From contig DATAJO010000022.1 in the NCBI GenBank assembly GCA_036262075.1, positions 133,092-197,091 of the forward strand: a DNA stretch of 64,000 nt, read 5' to 3'. The stretch's first letter is position 1, and every line of letters begins with the position of its first letter. The translations under genes were made by a program, and so were the position numbers. The notes under the pieces were generated by a model that was not told where the DNA came from, searched no databases, and was given only the letters and a program-made list of their open reading frames with translations. Source of the stretch: JACDBZ01 sp036262075 (GTDB taxonomy: Bacteria > Chloroflexota > Limnocylindria > QHBO01). This document shows, piece by piece, positions 30,968-40,053 of this stretch.

Positions 30968-33771
30968 CGGAGGCCGTCACCACCATGCCGAAGCGCGTCC
31001 TCGTCATCGGCTCCGGACCGATCCTCATCGGCCAGGCGGCCGAGTTCGACTACGCCGGCGTGCAGGCCTGCCTCGCGCTGCGCGAGGCGGGGGTCGAGAC
31101 GGTGCTCGTGAACTCGAACCCGGCCACGGTCATGACCGATCCGGACGTCGGCGGCACCGTCATCATCGGCCCCCTCACGCTCGAGCACGTCACGCGGGTC
31201 ATCGAGCAGCACCGGCCCGATGCGCTGCTCCCCACCCTCGGCGGCCAGACCGGCCTCAACCTCGCCGTCGCGCTGGACGATGCCGGCGTCCTCGAGCGCT
31301 ACGACGTCCGCGTGCTCGGCACGCCGCTCGAGGCGGTGCGCGCGGCGGAGGATCGGGGCGGGTTCCGGACGCTGGTGACCGGCATCGGCGAGCCGGTGCC
31401 CGAGTCGGCGGTCGTCGAGAGCCTCGAGGACGGCATGCGCTTCGTCGAGATGCTCAACGCGCCGATCGTCGTGCGTCCCGCCTTCACGCTCGGCGGGGGT
31501 GGCGGCGGCTTCGCGTCGACGCCCGACGAGGCGCGCCATCGGATCGCGGCGGGCCTCGCGGCCAGCCCCATCGGCCAGGTCCTCGTCGAGCGCTCGCTGC
31601 TCGGCTGGTACGAGATCGAGTTCGAGGTCATCCGCGACGCGGCCGATACGACGATCGCGATCTGCGGCATGGAGAACCTCGACCCGATGGGCGTCCACAC
31701 CGGCGACTCGATCGTCGTGGCGCCGATCCAGACCCTGCCGGACCCGGTCGTCCAGCGCCTGCGCCGATGCGCCCTGAAGATCGTCCGCGCCCTGAAGCTC
31801 GAGGGCGGCTGCAACGTCCAGCTCGCCGTCGCGCCCGACGGCAGCGACTACCGGGTCATCGAGGTCAACCCGCGCGTGTCGCGCTCGTCGGCCCTGGCCT
31901 CGAAGGCGACCGGCTACCCGATCGCCCGCGTCGCGGCGCTCGTCGGGCTCGGCAGGCGGCTCCACGAGCTGCCGAACCCCGCCACCGGCGGGAACTCGGC
32001 GGCCTTCGAGCCGGCGGTCGACTACGTCGTCGTCAAGCTCCCGCGCTGGCCGTTCGACAAGTTCCCGTCCGCCGACCGGACGCTCGGCGTCCAGATGAAG
32101 GCCACCGGCGAGGCGATGGCCATCGACCGCGAGTTCGGCCCGGCGCTGCTCAAGGCGATCCGCTCGCTCGAGCCGCGTGGCCGCGGCTGGCTGTGGGAGG
32201 ACCCCGCCTGGGGGCTGGAGGCCGGGCCGCCCGCCGACCTCGAGGCGTTCCTGGCGCCGAGCGACACGCGGCTGTGGCGGATCGTCGGCCTCCTGCGCCA
32301 TGGCCACGCCGATGCCGCCGCCATCGCGGCGGCGACGGGGATCGCGCCCTGGTTCACCGAGCGCATCGCCGAGATCGTCGAGGCCGAGCGCCGGCTCGTC
32401 GGCGGGTCGCTGGTCGACGCCAAGCGATCCGGATTCGGCGACGCCGATATCGGCGCCGTGTCCGGCGTGCCGTGGGCCGCGATCCGGCGTGCGCGGGTGC
32501 GGGCCGGGATCCATCCGGCGTACCGGCGGGTCGACACCTGCGCGGGCGAGTTCCCGGCCGAGACGCCGTACTTCTACAGCTCGTACGCCGAGCCCGAGGT
32601 CGCGCCGCCGGCTGATCGGCAGAGCGTGATCGTCGTCGGGTCGGGCCCGATCCGCATTGGCCAGGGCATCGAGTTCGACTACTGCTCGGTGCGCGCCGCG
32701 TGGGCGATCCGCGAGATGGGCCTCGACGCGGTGGTCGTCAACAACAACCCCGAGACGGTGTCGACCGACTACGACGCCTGCACGCGGCTGTACTTCGAGC
32801 CGCTCGACACCGAGTCTGTGCTCGACGTCATCGACCAGGAGCGGGCGCTGACCGGCACGCCGCCGGCGGTGGTGCTGACCTTCGGCGGACAGACGGCGAT
32901 CGACCTCGCCAAGGACCTCGCCTACGCCGACGTGCCGATCGCGGGGCTGACCGCCGAGGCGATCGAGATCACCGAGGACCGCGAGCGGTTCGCCGGCCTC
33001 CTGTCCGAGCTCGGCCTCGAGGGGCCGCGCGGCTCGCTGGCGACCGATGCGACCGAGCTCGAGGCGTCGATCGCGGCGCTCGGTGGCCTGCCGGTCATCG
33101 TCCGGCCGTCGTGGGTCATCGGCGGGCGCGGGATCGCCGTCCTGCGCAGCCGGGCCGACGTCGAGGCCTACCTCGCCACCGACGTCGGCTGGCCGCTGCG
33201 CGTGGACGAGATGGTCGAGGGCGTCGAGCTCGACGTCGACGCCATCGGCGACGGGACCGCGTGGGCCGTGCCCGGCATCCTCGAGCAGGTCGACGAGCCG
33301 GGGGTCCACTCCGGGGACAGCGTCGCCGTCCTGCCGCCGCAGCGGCTGTCGCGCGAGGTCCAGGAACGGGCGGCCGAGGCCGCCGGCCGGATCATGCTCG
33401 CCCTCGGCGTGCGCGGCATCCTCAACGTCCAGATGATCGTGGACGGCGAGCGGGTGATCGTCATCGAGGCCAACCCGCGGGCCAGCCGGACGGTGCCGAT
33501 CGTGGCCAAGGCCACCGGCTTCGACGTCGTGGCGGCCGCGGTGCGCTGCGCGCTCGGTGCGTCGCTGGCCGAGGCGGGCGTGGCGCCCGGACTCGCTCCG
33601 GACGGGCCGCTGGTGGCGGTGAAGGCGCCGGTCGGCTCGCTGTGGCGGCTGCCGGGGGTCAGCCCCGACCTCGGCCCGGAGATGCGCTCCACCGGCGAGG
33701 TGCTCGGCCTGCATGCCGATCCGGCGATCGCCCATGCGCTCGCCCGCGAGGCCGCCGCGGCCCACGGCTGA
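30964..33771 (+). CDS. carB: Carbamoyl-phosphate synthase large subunit, lacking the C-terminal allosteric domain
   Basis: 935 residues against about 1070 normally. Two ATP-grasp halves are complete: LVIGSGPILIGQAAEFDYAG and RPAFTLGGGGGG in the first, VVGSGPIRIGQGIEFDYCSV and RPSWVIGGRGIAVL in the second; oligomerisation region between them. The protein stops shortly after EMRSTGEVLGLHADPAIAHAL, exactly where the methylglyoxal-synthase-like domain that binds UMP/ornithine should begin. No continuation is readable downstream in any frame. So catalysis should be intact but the usual allosteric control absent. Confidence 0.95.
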   Translation: MTEAVTTMPKRVLVIGSGPILIGQAAEFDYAGVQACLALREAGVETVLVNSNPATVMTDPDVGGTVIIGPLTLEHVTRVIEQHRPDALLPTLGGQTGLNLAVALDDAGVLERYDVRVLGTPLEAVRAAEDRGGFRTLVTGIGEPVPESAVVESLEDGMRFVEMLNAPIVVRPAFTLGGGGGGFASTPDEARHRIAAGLAASPIGQVLVERSLLGWYEIEFEVIRDAADTTIAICGMENLDPMGVHTGDSIVVAPIQTLPDPVVQRLRRCALKIVRALKLEGGCNVQLAVAPDGSDYRVIEVNPRVSRSSALASKATGYPIARVAALVGLGRRLHELPNPATGGNSAAFEPAVDYVVVKLPRWPFDKFPSADRTLGVQMKATGEAMAIDREFGPALLKAIRSLEPRGRGWLWEDPAWGLEAGPPADLEAFLAPSDTRLWRIVGLLRHGHADAAAIAAATGIAPWFTERIAEIVEAERRLVGGSLVDAKRSGFGDADIGAVSGVPWAAIRRARVRAGIHPAYRRVDTCAGEFPAETPYFYSSYAEPEVAPPADRQSVIVVGSGPIRIGQGIEFDYCSVRAAWAIREMGLDAVVVNNNPETVSTDYDACTRLYFEPLDTESVLDVIDQERALTGTPPAVVLTFGGQTAIDLAKDLAYADVPIAGLTAEAIEITEDRERFAGLLSELGLEGPRGSLATDATELEASIAALGGLPVIVRPSWVIGGRGIAVLRSRADVEAYLATDVGWPLRVDEMVEGVELDVDAIGDGTAWAVPGILEQVDEPGVHSGDSVAVLPPQRLSREVQERAAEAAGRIMLALGVRGILNVQMIVDGERVIVIEANPRASRTVPIVAKATGFDVVAAAVRCALGASLAEAGVAPGLAPDGPLVAVKAPVGSLWRLPGVSPDLGPEMRSTGEVLGLHADPAIAHALAREAAAAHG

Positions 33772-33806
33772 ACCGTCCGTTCGGCGGGAGTCCGGGCAGA
33801 CATGAG

Positions 33807-33850
33807 GGACCGCCGGGTCCAGTACGGAGGGTCCTGGCACCCGGCGGTCC
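33807..33850 (+). terminator. Long hairpin after carB
   Basis: Perfect 12-base arms GGACCGCCGGGT / ACCCGGCGGTCC, 20-base loop that can pair further (CCAG/CTGG). No T-tract. The 251-base gap 33772-34022 also holds a CACCAGCTGGTG palindrome (33860-33871) and a CCGAG/CTCGG hairpin (33948-33962), but no gene that I can support. Confidence 0.55.
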
Positions 33851-34022
33851 GATCAGAGACACCAGCTGGTGCTCGACGGGTCGACCGGTCGCTGAATGTC
33901 GCGTTCGGCCCGAGCTTCCGTTCGCGACGGACTGGTCGATTGTCGAACCGAGCCTAGCTCGGTGTCTACGCGGGAACTCGTAGCAAGCCGCGTGCCGAAC
34001 TCCCCGAAGAAATCGCGGAAGT

Positions 34023-34673
34023 TCAGCGCCGCGCGCGGCGGGCCTGGCCGGAGATCTGGGTCTGGCGACGGCGGAGGTAGCCGCCGTACCAGCCGCCGAT
34101 GAAACCGAGGCCCACGTGGTAGAGGAGCTCGACCACGCCGTTGGCGATCATGGCGCCCGGCCCCAGGAACTCGTCCGCGCCGGCCCCCTGGCTGGCGAAC
34201 CTCCAGACGACCATGATCAGGTAGATCAGGAACGTGACGAACCCGGTCGCCGCGCCGACGAGCGTCGGACGCTGCCAGCCGAACCAGCCGGCCGCGATGT
34301 ACGCGCCGAACATCAGGAACATGCCGAGGACGCCGAAGATCTCCCCGGCGTAGAAGCGGTACGCGATATAGCCGATCAGGGCGCCGATGCCGGCCAGGAT
34401 CCAGACGAGCGCCGTCCGGCGCAGGAGGAAGAGGCGCTCGCGAATCGGGCGCATCGGCCCTGCCGGGTCGAAGCCGGCCAGCGGATCGGGCCGGCCGGGG
34501 AGCGGCGGCGCCGGCGGAAACAAGCTCTGGAGGAGGCCGCCCCGCTTCGGCTCGGGCGCCGTGTCCGGCGCGTCGGTCGGCTCCTCGGGCGGCAGCTCGC
34601 CGCGGGCGACGAGTCGCGCGCGACGTCGGGCTTCAGCGCGCGAGGCGCGGTCGTCGTGTGCTCGGTTGGACAT
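34023..34673 (-). CDS. Hypothetical four-helix membrane protein
   Basis: 216 residues. A charged, proline-rich cytoplasmic N-terminus (about 1-80) is followed by four membrane helices between about 87 and 195 and a basic tail (YLRRRQTQISGQARRARR). No family recognised. Predicted leaderless, with -10 TACAAT at 34687-34682 and ATG at 34673. Confidence 0.65.
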   Translation of the reverse strand: MSNRAHDDRASRAEARRRARLVARGELPPEEPTDAPDTAPEPKRGGLLQSLFPPAPPLPGRPDPLAGFDPAGPMRPIRERLFLLRRTALVWILAGIGALIGYIAYRFYAGEIFGVLGMFLMFGAYIAAGWFGWQRPTLVGAATGFVTFLIYLIMVVWRFASQGAGADEFLGPGAMIANGVVELLYHVGLGFIGGWYGGYLRRRQTQISGQARRARR

Positions 34674-34681
34674 GGTCTTCG

Positions 34682-34687
34682 ATTGTA
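34682..34687 (-). promoter_or_regulatory. -10 of the 34023-34673 gene
   Basis: TACAAT on the minus strand, eight bases before the ATG. Confidence 0.5.
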
Positions 34688-34720
34688 CCGTTGGCGCCCG
34701 ATGGACCGTTGGCGCCCGAT
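34687..34720. repeat. 18-bp-spaced direct repeats in a divergent promoter region
   Basis: ACCGTTGGCGCCCGAT at 34687-34702 and again at 34705-34720, each containing the palindrome GGCGCC. They cover the -35 side of the minus-strand promoter and face the surface-protein gene, the position of an operator. Confidence 0.6.
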
Positions 34721-34757
34721 AAGCGGTCGGTAAGCGTCCGGTACACGGTCACCCGGC

Positions 34758-37715
34758 ATGCTCGGGGACGCGCCTCCGTCAGCGAGGTGTGCCGTGCCCG
34801 TCGTATCCCGCCCAGCCAGCTCCCGTCGCGCGACGCCCGCGTCGACCGTCCCTGCCGCCATCGCGGCACTCGCCGTCCTCCTCGGCGCGGTGGTGCCCAC
34901 GCCGCTGCGCGTGTCCGCCGCGGAGCCCACGCACCTCGTCATCAGCGAGGTCGTCACCGGTGGCACCTCGGCGTCCGACGAGCTCGTCGAGCTCTACAAC
35001 CCGACGAGCGAGGCGTTGCCGCTCGAGGGGCTCGAGCTCGTCTACGTATCGGCCACCGGCGCCACGGTGACGCGCCGCGTGACGTGGCCGGCCGGCGCCC
35101 CCGAGATCCCGGGCCGGCATCACCTGCTCGTGGCGAACGACGCCGGCGCCTTCGCCCCGATCGCCGATGCGCTCTACTCGGGCGGCATGGCCGCGACCGG
35201 GGGCAGCGTCGCGCTCCGCATCCAGGGCGCGAGCACCGCCGTCGACGCGGTCGGGTGGGGGACCGCCGCATCGACCTGGATGGAGGGATCGCCGGCACCC
35301 GCCCCGGCCGCGGGCGAGAGCCTCGAGCGGCTGCCGGGCGGCGCGTCCGGCTCGACGATCGACACCGATGCGAACGCCGCCGACTTCGTCGTCCGCGTCC
35401 CGCCCGATCCGCAGAACCTCGGCTCGTCGCCCGTTCCCGCGCCGGGAACGCCGACGCCAACGCCGATGCCGACGCTCCCACCCACGCCGACCGACGCGCC
35501 GACGCCGGTGCCGACCGGGCAGCCGACGCCCGTGCCGACGTCGACGCCGGGGGTTGCCATCGTCGACGTCGCCACCGCCCGCGCGATGCCCGACGGGGCG
35601 ACGGTGACGGTCGAGGGCGTGTCGCTGACGGGGTCGGACTTCACCGATGGCGGCGGCTACATCGCCGACGCCAGCGGCGGGATCGCGATCCTGCCGAGCG
35701 GCGGCGGCTTCGCCCGCGGCCGGCTGCTGCGGGTCAGCGGCGAGGTCGACGACCGCTTCGGCCAGCGCACGCTGCGCGTCGACGCCGCGGGGATCGTCGA
35801 CCTCGGCCCGGCGAGCGAGCCCGGAGCGACGGATGTCGGCACCGGGGCGGTGAACGAGGCGGTCGAGGGCCGGCTGGTGCGCGTCGCTGCCACGATCACC
35901 AGCCCGGCCAGCGCGCTGACCACGGGGACCGCCTTCGACATCGACGACGGGAGCGGTACGACGCGGCTCGTCGTGGTCACGGCGACCGGCATCGCCGTGA
36001 CCGGCTGGGGGACCGGCACGACCCTCACCCTCGTCGGCGTCGCCGGGCAGCGCGACTCGTCCGGCACCGGGGCCGCCGGCTACCGGGTCCAGCCGCGCGA
36101 CCCGACGGACATCGTGGCGGTCGGTGCGCCGGCCACGCCCACGCCGGCGTCATCGGCGTCCGCGTCAGCGTCGAGCTCGCCGGGCGCGAGCGCCCCGCCG
36201 GCCGGGGTCATGACCATCGCCACGGTGCGTGCCGCGGCGAAGAACGCCGCCGTGCGGGTGCAGGGCGTCGTGACGCTGCCGACCGGCATCGTCGACGCCC
36301 AGACGGCCGCCATCCAGGACGCGACCGGGGCCATTCTGCTGCGCCTGTCGGACGAGGCCGGCGACCTCCGGCTCGGTGAGCGGGTCGACGTCGTGGGGGT
36401 GCGCTCGACGAAGAGCGGCACCGAGACGATCCGCGTCACCACGCCGCCGACCCGGCTCGGTGCGGCCGCCCAGCCGGCCGCCGCGTCGCTCAGCACCGGA
36501 ACGGCCGGCGAGGCCCACGAGGCGGTCCTCGTGCGCGTCCGCGGCGCCCTGGTGGCGAACGCCCGTCGGGCGGGGAGCGGGACGGTGTCGATGGAGATCG
36601 ACGACGGGTCGGGACCGCTGCGGGTCGTGGCGGGCGCCGCCATCGGCCTCGACCGCACGCCGTTTGGCGAGGGCACCTGGATCGAGGTCACCGGCGTCCT
36701 CGGGCAGGAGACGACCGGCGCACAGCCCACCCGCGGCTACCGCGTCTGGATCCGCGGCTCCGCCGACATCCGCGTCACCGCCGCGGCCACCGGCGGTGAC
36801 GGCGATCCGGGTGGCCCGTCGGACGGCGGCGGTGGCCCCGGCGGAGGCGGGGGCGGGGGCGGAGACGGTCAGCCCGTCGGCGGGCTCGACGAGATCGGCA
36901 GCGGGGTTCCCGGCGGCGCGGTGGGAGCGACCCTGGTGGCCGGTCCGTGGCCGGAGATCGGCGCGGGCGGCGTGCTGTGGGACGGCGAGCGCCTCGTCGC
37001 GCTGACCACGGCCGATGCCGATCTCGTCAACGGGCTGCTCCGCGCCGGTCGCCCACCGATGTCGATCGAGCTCCACGGCGTCGTCGGGGCCGGGGTCCTC
37101 GCCGGCCTCGCCGTCCCCGTCGTGACGATGTCCGGAGGCGACGCGTCCCTCGTCGCCGGCTCCCGCCCGCCGGTCCCGCCCGCCACGCTCCGTCCGCGAT
37201 CGGGCGAGCCGCCCCGATGGGTGGCGGTGGTCGGCCGGCTCGCCGGCTCCCCGAGCGCGCCGCGGCTGCAGTCGGGCGCGACGACGATCGCGCTCGACGT
37301 CCGGTGTGCCGACGAAGGTCGACCGCCGCGCGGCCTGGTGACGGTGAGTGGCATCGCCCTGCCGGCGACCGACGCGCTCGTCGTGCCCTGCGGCGGCATC
37401 CTGGCCGGCTCGACGCTCGCACGCGCCACGGGCCAGGCGGACGCGCCCGGGTCGGCCGCGAGTTCCGAGTCCACCGCATCGGCGCCGGGAGCATCCGAGC
37501 GGTCCATGCCGATCGGCATCGTGGCGGCCAGCCTGCTGGGCGCCGCGGCGACGATCCTCGCCGGCGTCGCGGCATGGGCTCGGCGGGCCGATCCAGGGCC
37601 CTCGCCGGACGATCCGGAGGAGCGGGAAGGGGTGTCCGAGCCCGACGCCGTGGACCCCGAGCGTGCCGGCCCGGTCCTCACGCTCGTCCCGATCTCGCGT
37701 GAACGTGCGCCATGA
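34758..37715 (+). CDS. Large surface protein: lamin-tail-like domain, OB-fold-like repeats, C-terminal anchor
   Basis: 985 residues. Signal region to about 55 (GTG 34794 is an alternative start). Lamin-tail-like domain about 57-165: HLVISEVVTGG, DELVELYNPTSEALPLEGLELVY. A Thr/Pro-rich stalk follows (about 223-262, repeated PTP and PVPT units). Next come two or three OB-fold-like modules (about 265-400 and 485-675), each with 'GVVT...QD.TG.I.L' and 'GER VDV.GV' strands as in exported nucleases. A Gly-rich linker (about 677-710), a final domain and a membrane helix (about 919-941) with an acidic cytoplasmic tail complete it. No nuclease catalytic domain is visible. Probably cell-wall exposed. 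Confidence 0.72.
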   Translation: MLGDAPPSARCAVPVVSRPASSRRATPASTVPAAIAALAVLLGAVVPTPLRVSAAEPTHLVISEVVTGGTSASDELVELYNPTSEALPLEGLELVYVSATGATVTRRVTWPAGAPEIPGRHHLLVANDAGAFAPIADALYSGGMAATGGSVALRIQGASTAVDAVGWGTAASTWMEGSPAPAPAAGESLERLPGGASGSTIDTDANAADFVVRVPPDPQNLGSSPVPAPGTPTPTPMPTLPPTPTDAPTPVPTGQPTPVPTSTPGVAIVDVATARAMPDGATVTVEGVSLTGSDFTDGGGYIADASGGIAILPSGGGFARGRLLRVSGEVDDRFGQRTLRVDAAGIVDLGPASEPGATDVGTGAVNEAVEGRLVRVAATITSPASALTTGTAFDIDDGSGTTRLVVVTATGIAVTGWGTGTTLTLVGVAGQRDSSGTGAAGYRVQPRDPTDIVAVGAPATPTPASSASASASSSPGASAPPAGVMTIATVRAAAKNAAVRVQGVVTLPTGIVDAQTAAIQDATGAILLRLSDEAGDLRLGERVDVVGVRSTKSGTETIRVTTPPTRLGAAAQPAAASLSTGTAGEAHEAVLVRVRGALVANARRAGSGTVSMEIDDGSGPLRVVAGAAIGLDRTPFGEGTWIEVTGVLGQETTGAQPTRGYRVWIRGSADIRVTAAATGGDGDPGGPSDGGGGPGGGGGGGGDGQPVGGLDEIGSGVPGGAVGATLVAGPWPEIGAGGVLWDGERLVALTTADADLVNGLLRAGRPPMSIELHGVVGAGVLAGLAVPVVTMSGGDASLVAGSRPPVPPATLRPRSGEPPRWVAVVGRLAGSPSAPRLQSGATTIALDVRCADEGRPPRGLVTVSGIALPATDALVVPCGGILAGSTLARATGQADAPGSAASSESTASAPGASERSMPIGIVAASLLGAAATILAGVAAWARRADPGPSPDDPEEREGVSEPDAVDPERAGPVLTLVPISRERAP

Positions 37716-37730
37716 GCGTGAGCGTGAGCG

Positions 37731-37736
37731 TATACT
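37731..37736 (+). promoter_or_regulatory. -10 of the uridine phosphorylase operon
   Basis: TATACT; expected mRNA start near 37743, leader about 54 bases. GTGAGC hexamer repeats lie immediately upstream (about 37713-37730). Confidence 0.5.
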
Positions 37737-37796
37737 CCCGCGCGTTCCGAGCCATCCCACGCACGAATCACGCACGAACGAGGTTTCCCGACCGGA

Positions 37797-38642
37797 GTGA
37801 CCGATCGCACCCAGGCTGACGCACCGAAGACCGGTGAGCGGCAGTACCACATCGGCCTCGAACGGGGCGAGCTGGCGGAGTACATCCTCCTCGTCGGCGA
37901 CCCCGGTCGAGTCGCGAAGGTGGCCGCGCGCTGGGACAGCGTCGAGCTGGAGCGGACCAATCGGGAGATCACCTCGGCCACCGGGACCTACCGTGGCATG
38001 CGGGTGTCGTGCATGTCGACCGGGATGGGCACCGACAACGTGGAGATCGTCCTCGCCGAGGTGATGGAGATCACCGACGCGCCGACGCTCGTCAGGGTCG
38101 GCTCCTCGGGCGCCCTCCAGCCGGAGATCGCCCTCGGTGACCTCATCGTGTCGACTGGCGCGGTGCGGCTCGAGAACACGACCGACGCGTACGTGCACCC
38201 CGGCTTCCCGGCCGTGGCGCACCGCGACGTGGTATGGGCGCTGGAGCAGGCGTGCCGCGACGGCGGTTACCCGTACCACGTGGGGCTCACGGCGACGGCG
38301 AGCGGCTTCTACGCTCCGCAGGGACGTCGAATGCGCACGCTCCCCGTTCGCTATCCTGAGCTCGCAGAGGAGCTTCGCGATCAGCGGGTCGCGAATCTCG
38401 AGATGGAATCGTCGGCACTGTTCGTGCTGGCGCATCTTGCGGGACTGCGGTCCGGCACCATCTGCGCGGCCTACGCGCAGCGGACGGACGGCACGTTCGT
38501 GGAAGGGGCGGCGAAGGAGGCCGCAGAGGCACGTTGCATCGATGCCGGGCTGTCCGGCACCTACCTGCTCTGGCAGGTCGACGGCGAGGGCGGGGACTTC
38601 CTCTCCCGCCGGGGTGCGCTGATCGATCGGTCCGGCGGGTAG
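37797..38642 (+). CDS. udp: Uridine phosphorylase-family nucleoside phosphorylase
   Basis: 281 residues. PNP/UDP fold: phosphate-binding LVGDPGRVAKVA near residue 32-43, STGMGTDNVEIVLAE, RVGSSGALQPEI and the ribose-binding NLEMESSALFVLA. Cleaves uridine (or related nucleosides) with phosphate for salvage. GTG start; GAGG lies about 13 bases upstream, so the ribosome site is weak. The best in-family call is uridine phosphorylase, but other nucleosides are possible. Confidence 0.82.
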   Translation: MTDRTQADAPKTGERQYHIGLERGELAEYILLVGDPGRVAKVAARWDSVELERTNREITSATGTYRGMRVSCMSTGMGTDNVEIVLAEVMEITDAPTLVRVGSSGALQPEIALGDLIVSTGAVRLENTTDAYVHPGFPAVAHRDVVWALEQACRDGGYPYHVGLTATASGFYAPQGRRMRTLPVRYPELAEELRDQRVANLEMESSALFVLAHLAGLRSGTICAAYAQRTDGTFVEGAAKEAAEARCIDAGLSGTYLLWQVDGEGGDFLSRRGALIDRSGG

Positions 38643-38691
38643 ACCACAGGAGTCCGGCCCCGAGCCGGCCACAAGGGAGGCATGACCACCG

Positions 38692-38835
38692 ATGGCGACC
38701 GAGGCTTACTGCGTCAAGTGCAAGGCCAAGCGTGAGATGCAGGACGCGCAGAAGATCACGATGAAGAACGGCAAGCCGGCGACCCAGGGCCAGTGCCCGG
38801 TGTGCGGCACCAAGATGTTCAAGATCGGCGGCTGA
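38692..38835 (+). CDS. DUF5679 zinc-ribbon protein
   Basis: 47 residues: MATEAYCVKCKAKREM, then CPVCGTKMFKIGG. Two CxxC pairs (C7/C10 and C35/C38) form a zinc ribbon. Matches DUF5679, a short protein frequent in Chloroflexota and Actinobacteria, function unknown. AAGGGAGG upstream. Follows the phosphorylase gene by 49 bases and ends before a terminator. Confidence 0.85.
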   Translation: MATEAYCVKCKAKREMQDAQKITMKNGKPATQGQCPVCGTKMFKIGG

Positions 38836-38883
38836 CGCCAACGTTCTCCATCCGCGGCCGATGCGGCCGCGCTGGCGAAACCC

Positions 38884-38920
38884 ACGGCCGCTCGCAGCTC
38901 CTCGGAGCGCGGGCGGCCGT
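38884..38920 (+). terminator. Probable terminator after DUF5679
   Basis: ACGGCCGC and GCGGCCGT form an outer stem; GCTCC/GGAGC forms an inner one. No T-tract. Confidence 0.5.
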
Positions 38921-38996
38921 CATCGTGTCCGCCGCGTGACGGATGGTCCGTGGACGACGGGCCGCTCGGCCGGTTCGGCCCGCAGAGGCCCATCCG

Positions 38997-39002
38997 TACA
39001 AT
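38997..39002 (+). promoter_or_regulatory. -10 of the ROK-gap-pgk-eno operon
   Basis: TACAAT ending seven bases before GTG 39010, the best leaderless match in the window. Confidence 0.55.
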
Positions 39003-39009
39003 CGACGGT

Positions 39010-40053
39010 GTGGAAGCCATGACCGAGTCCACGATCCTGGCGATCGACCTCGGTGGCTCGCAGATCCGCACCGCCCTCGTCCTGCCCGATGCCCGCGTGG
39101 CATGCCGCATCGCCGGCCCGACCGGCACGGACGGAGCCGATGCGATCCTCGAGCGCATCGTGGCGTCGGCGACCGCCACGCTCGACCGGGCGCGCCGGGA
39201 CGGGCTCCCGGCGCCCCACGCGGCCGGCGTGTCGGCCCCCGGCCCGCTGGACCCGTGGCGCGGCATCGTCCTCGACCCGCCGAACGTGCCCGGCTTCCGC
39301 AACGTGCCGATCGTCGAGCGCGTCGCCGCCGCCATCGGCCTGCCCACCTTCCTCGAGCGCGACACGAACGTCGCCATCACCGGCGAATGGCGCTACGGCG
39401 CCGCCCGGGGCGCGCGCTGCGCCGCCTACGTCACCGTGTCGACCGGCGTCGGCGGCGGCGTCCTGCTCGACGGCGGGCTCCTGCGTGGGGCCGATGGCTT
39501 CGCCGGCGAGGTCGGCCATCTCGTCGTCGAGACCGACGGACCGCGCTGCGGCTGCGGCGGCATCGGCCACGTCGAGGCCATCGCGTCGGGGACCGCGCTG
39601 GCGCGCGAGGCGAAGGACCTCGTCGCGCGCGGCGGCTCGCCCGCGCTGGCGGCGCTCGCCGCCGAGGGCCATCCGCTCGACGCGGCGCTCGTGGCCCGGG
39701 CCGCCGACGAGGGCGACGCCGCCTGCCGGACGCTGCTCGATCGCGCCTGGGTCGCGATCGGCGCGATGTGTGCATCATTGGCAAACCTGCTCGATCCGGA
39801 GGTCATCGTCATCGGCGGCAGCATCGCCGAGCATCGCCCGCGGCTGTTCGAGGTCGCGCGGCGCGAGCTCGCGCGGCGGCAGCTGCCGGTCCTCGCCGAC
39901 CGCGTGCGGATCGAGCCTGCCGCCCTCGGCCCGGATGTCTCACTGATCGGCCTGGTGCCGATCGTCAACGCCAGAATCGGTGACCCGTCCTACGCGGACG
40001 GGTCGAGTGCGTCGCCATCGGCGACCGCAATGCAAGGAGCACGGACACCATGA
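39010..40053 (+). CDS. ROK-family sugar kinase, probable glucokinase
   Basis: 347 residues. Phosphate-binding ILAIDLGGSQIRTALV at the N-terminus, sugar-binding EGH-like FAGEVGHLVVE, and the ROK zinc motif RCGCGGIGHVEAIASG. The second phosphate loop STGVGGGVLLDG is also intact. The leaderless -10 argues for GTG 39010; ATG 39019 is three codons later and ATG 38950 is upstream of the promoter. Overlaps gap (ATGA). Operon with lower glycolysis supports glucose phosphorylation. Confidence 0.85.
   Translation: MEAMTESTILAIDLGGSQIRTALVLPDARVACRIAGPTGTDGADAILERIVASATATLDRARRDGLPAPHAAGVSAPGPLDPWRGIVLDPPNVPGFRNVPIVERVAAAIGLPTFLERDTNVAITGEWRYGAARGARCAAYVTVSTGVGGGVLLDGGLLRGADGFAGEVGHLVVETDGPRCGCGGIGHVEAIASGTALAREAKDLVARGGSPALAALAAEGHPLDAALVARAADEGDAACRTLLDRAWVAIGAMCASLANLLDPEVIVIGGSIAEHRPRLFEVARRELARRQLPVLADRVRIEPAALGPDVSLIGLVPIVNARIGDPSYADGSSASPSATAMQGARTP

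Noticed and set aside
33660..34022. Frameshift as the cause of the missing CarB domain
   Set aside because: No frame downstream of 33771 gives any methylglyoxal-synthase-like sequence; the next 250 bases are palindrome-rich and non-coding.
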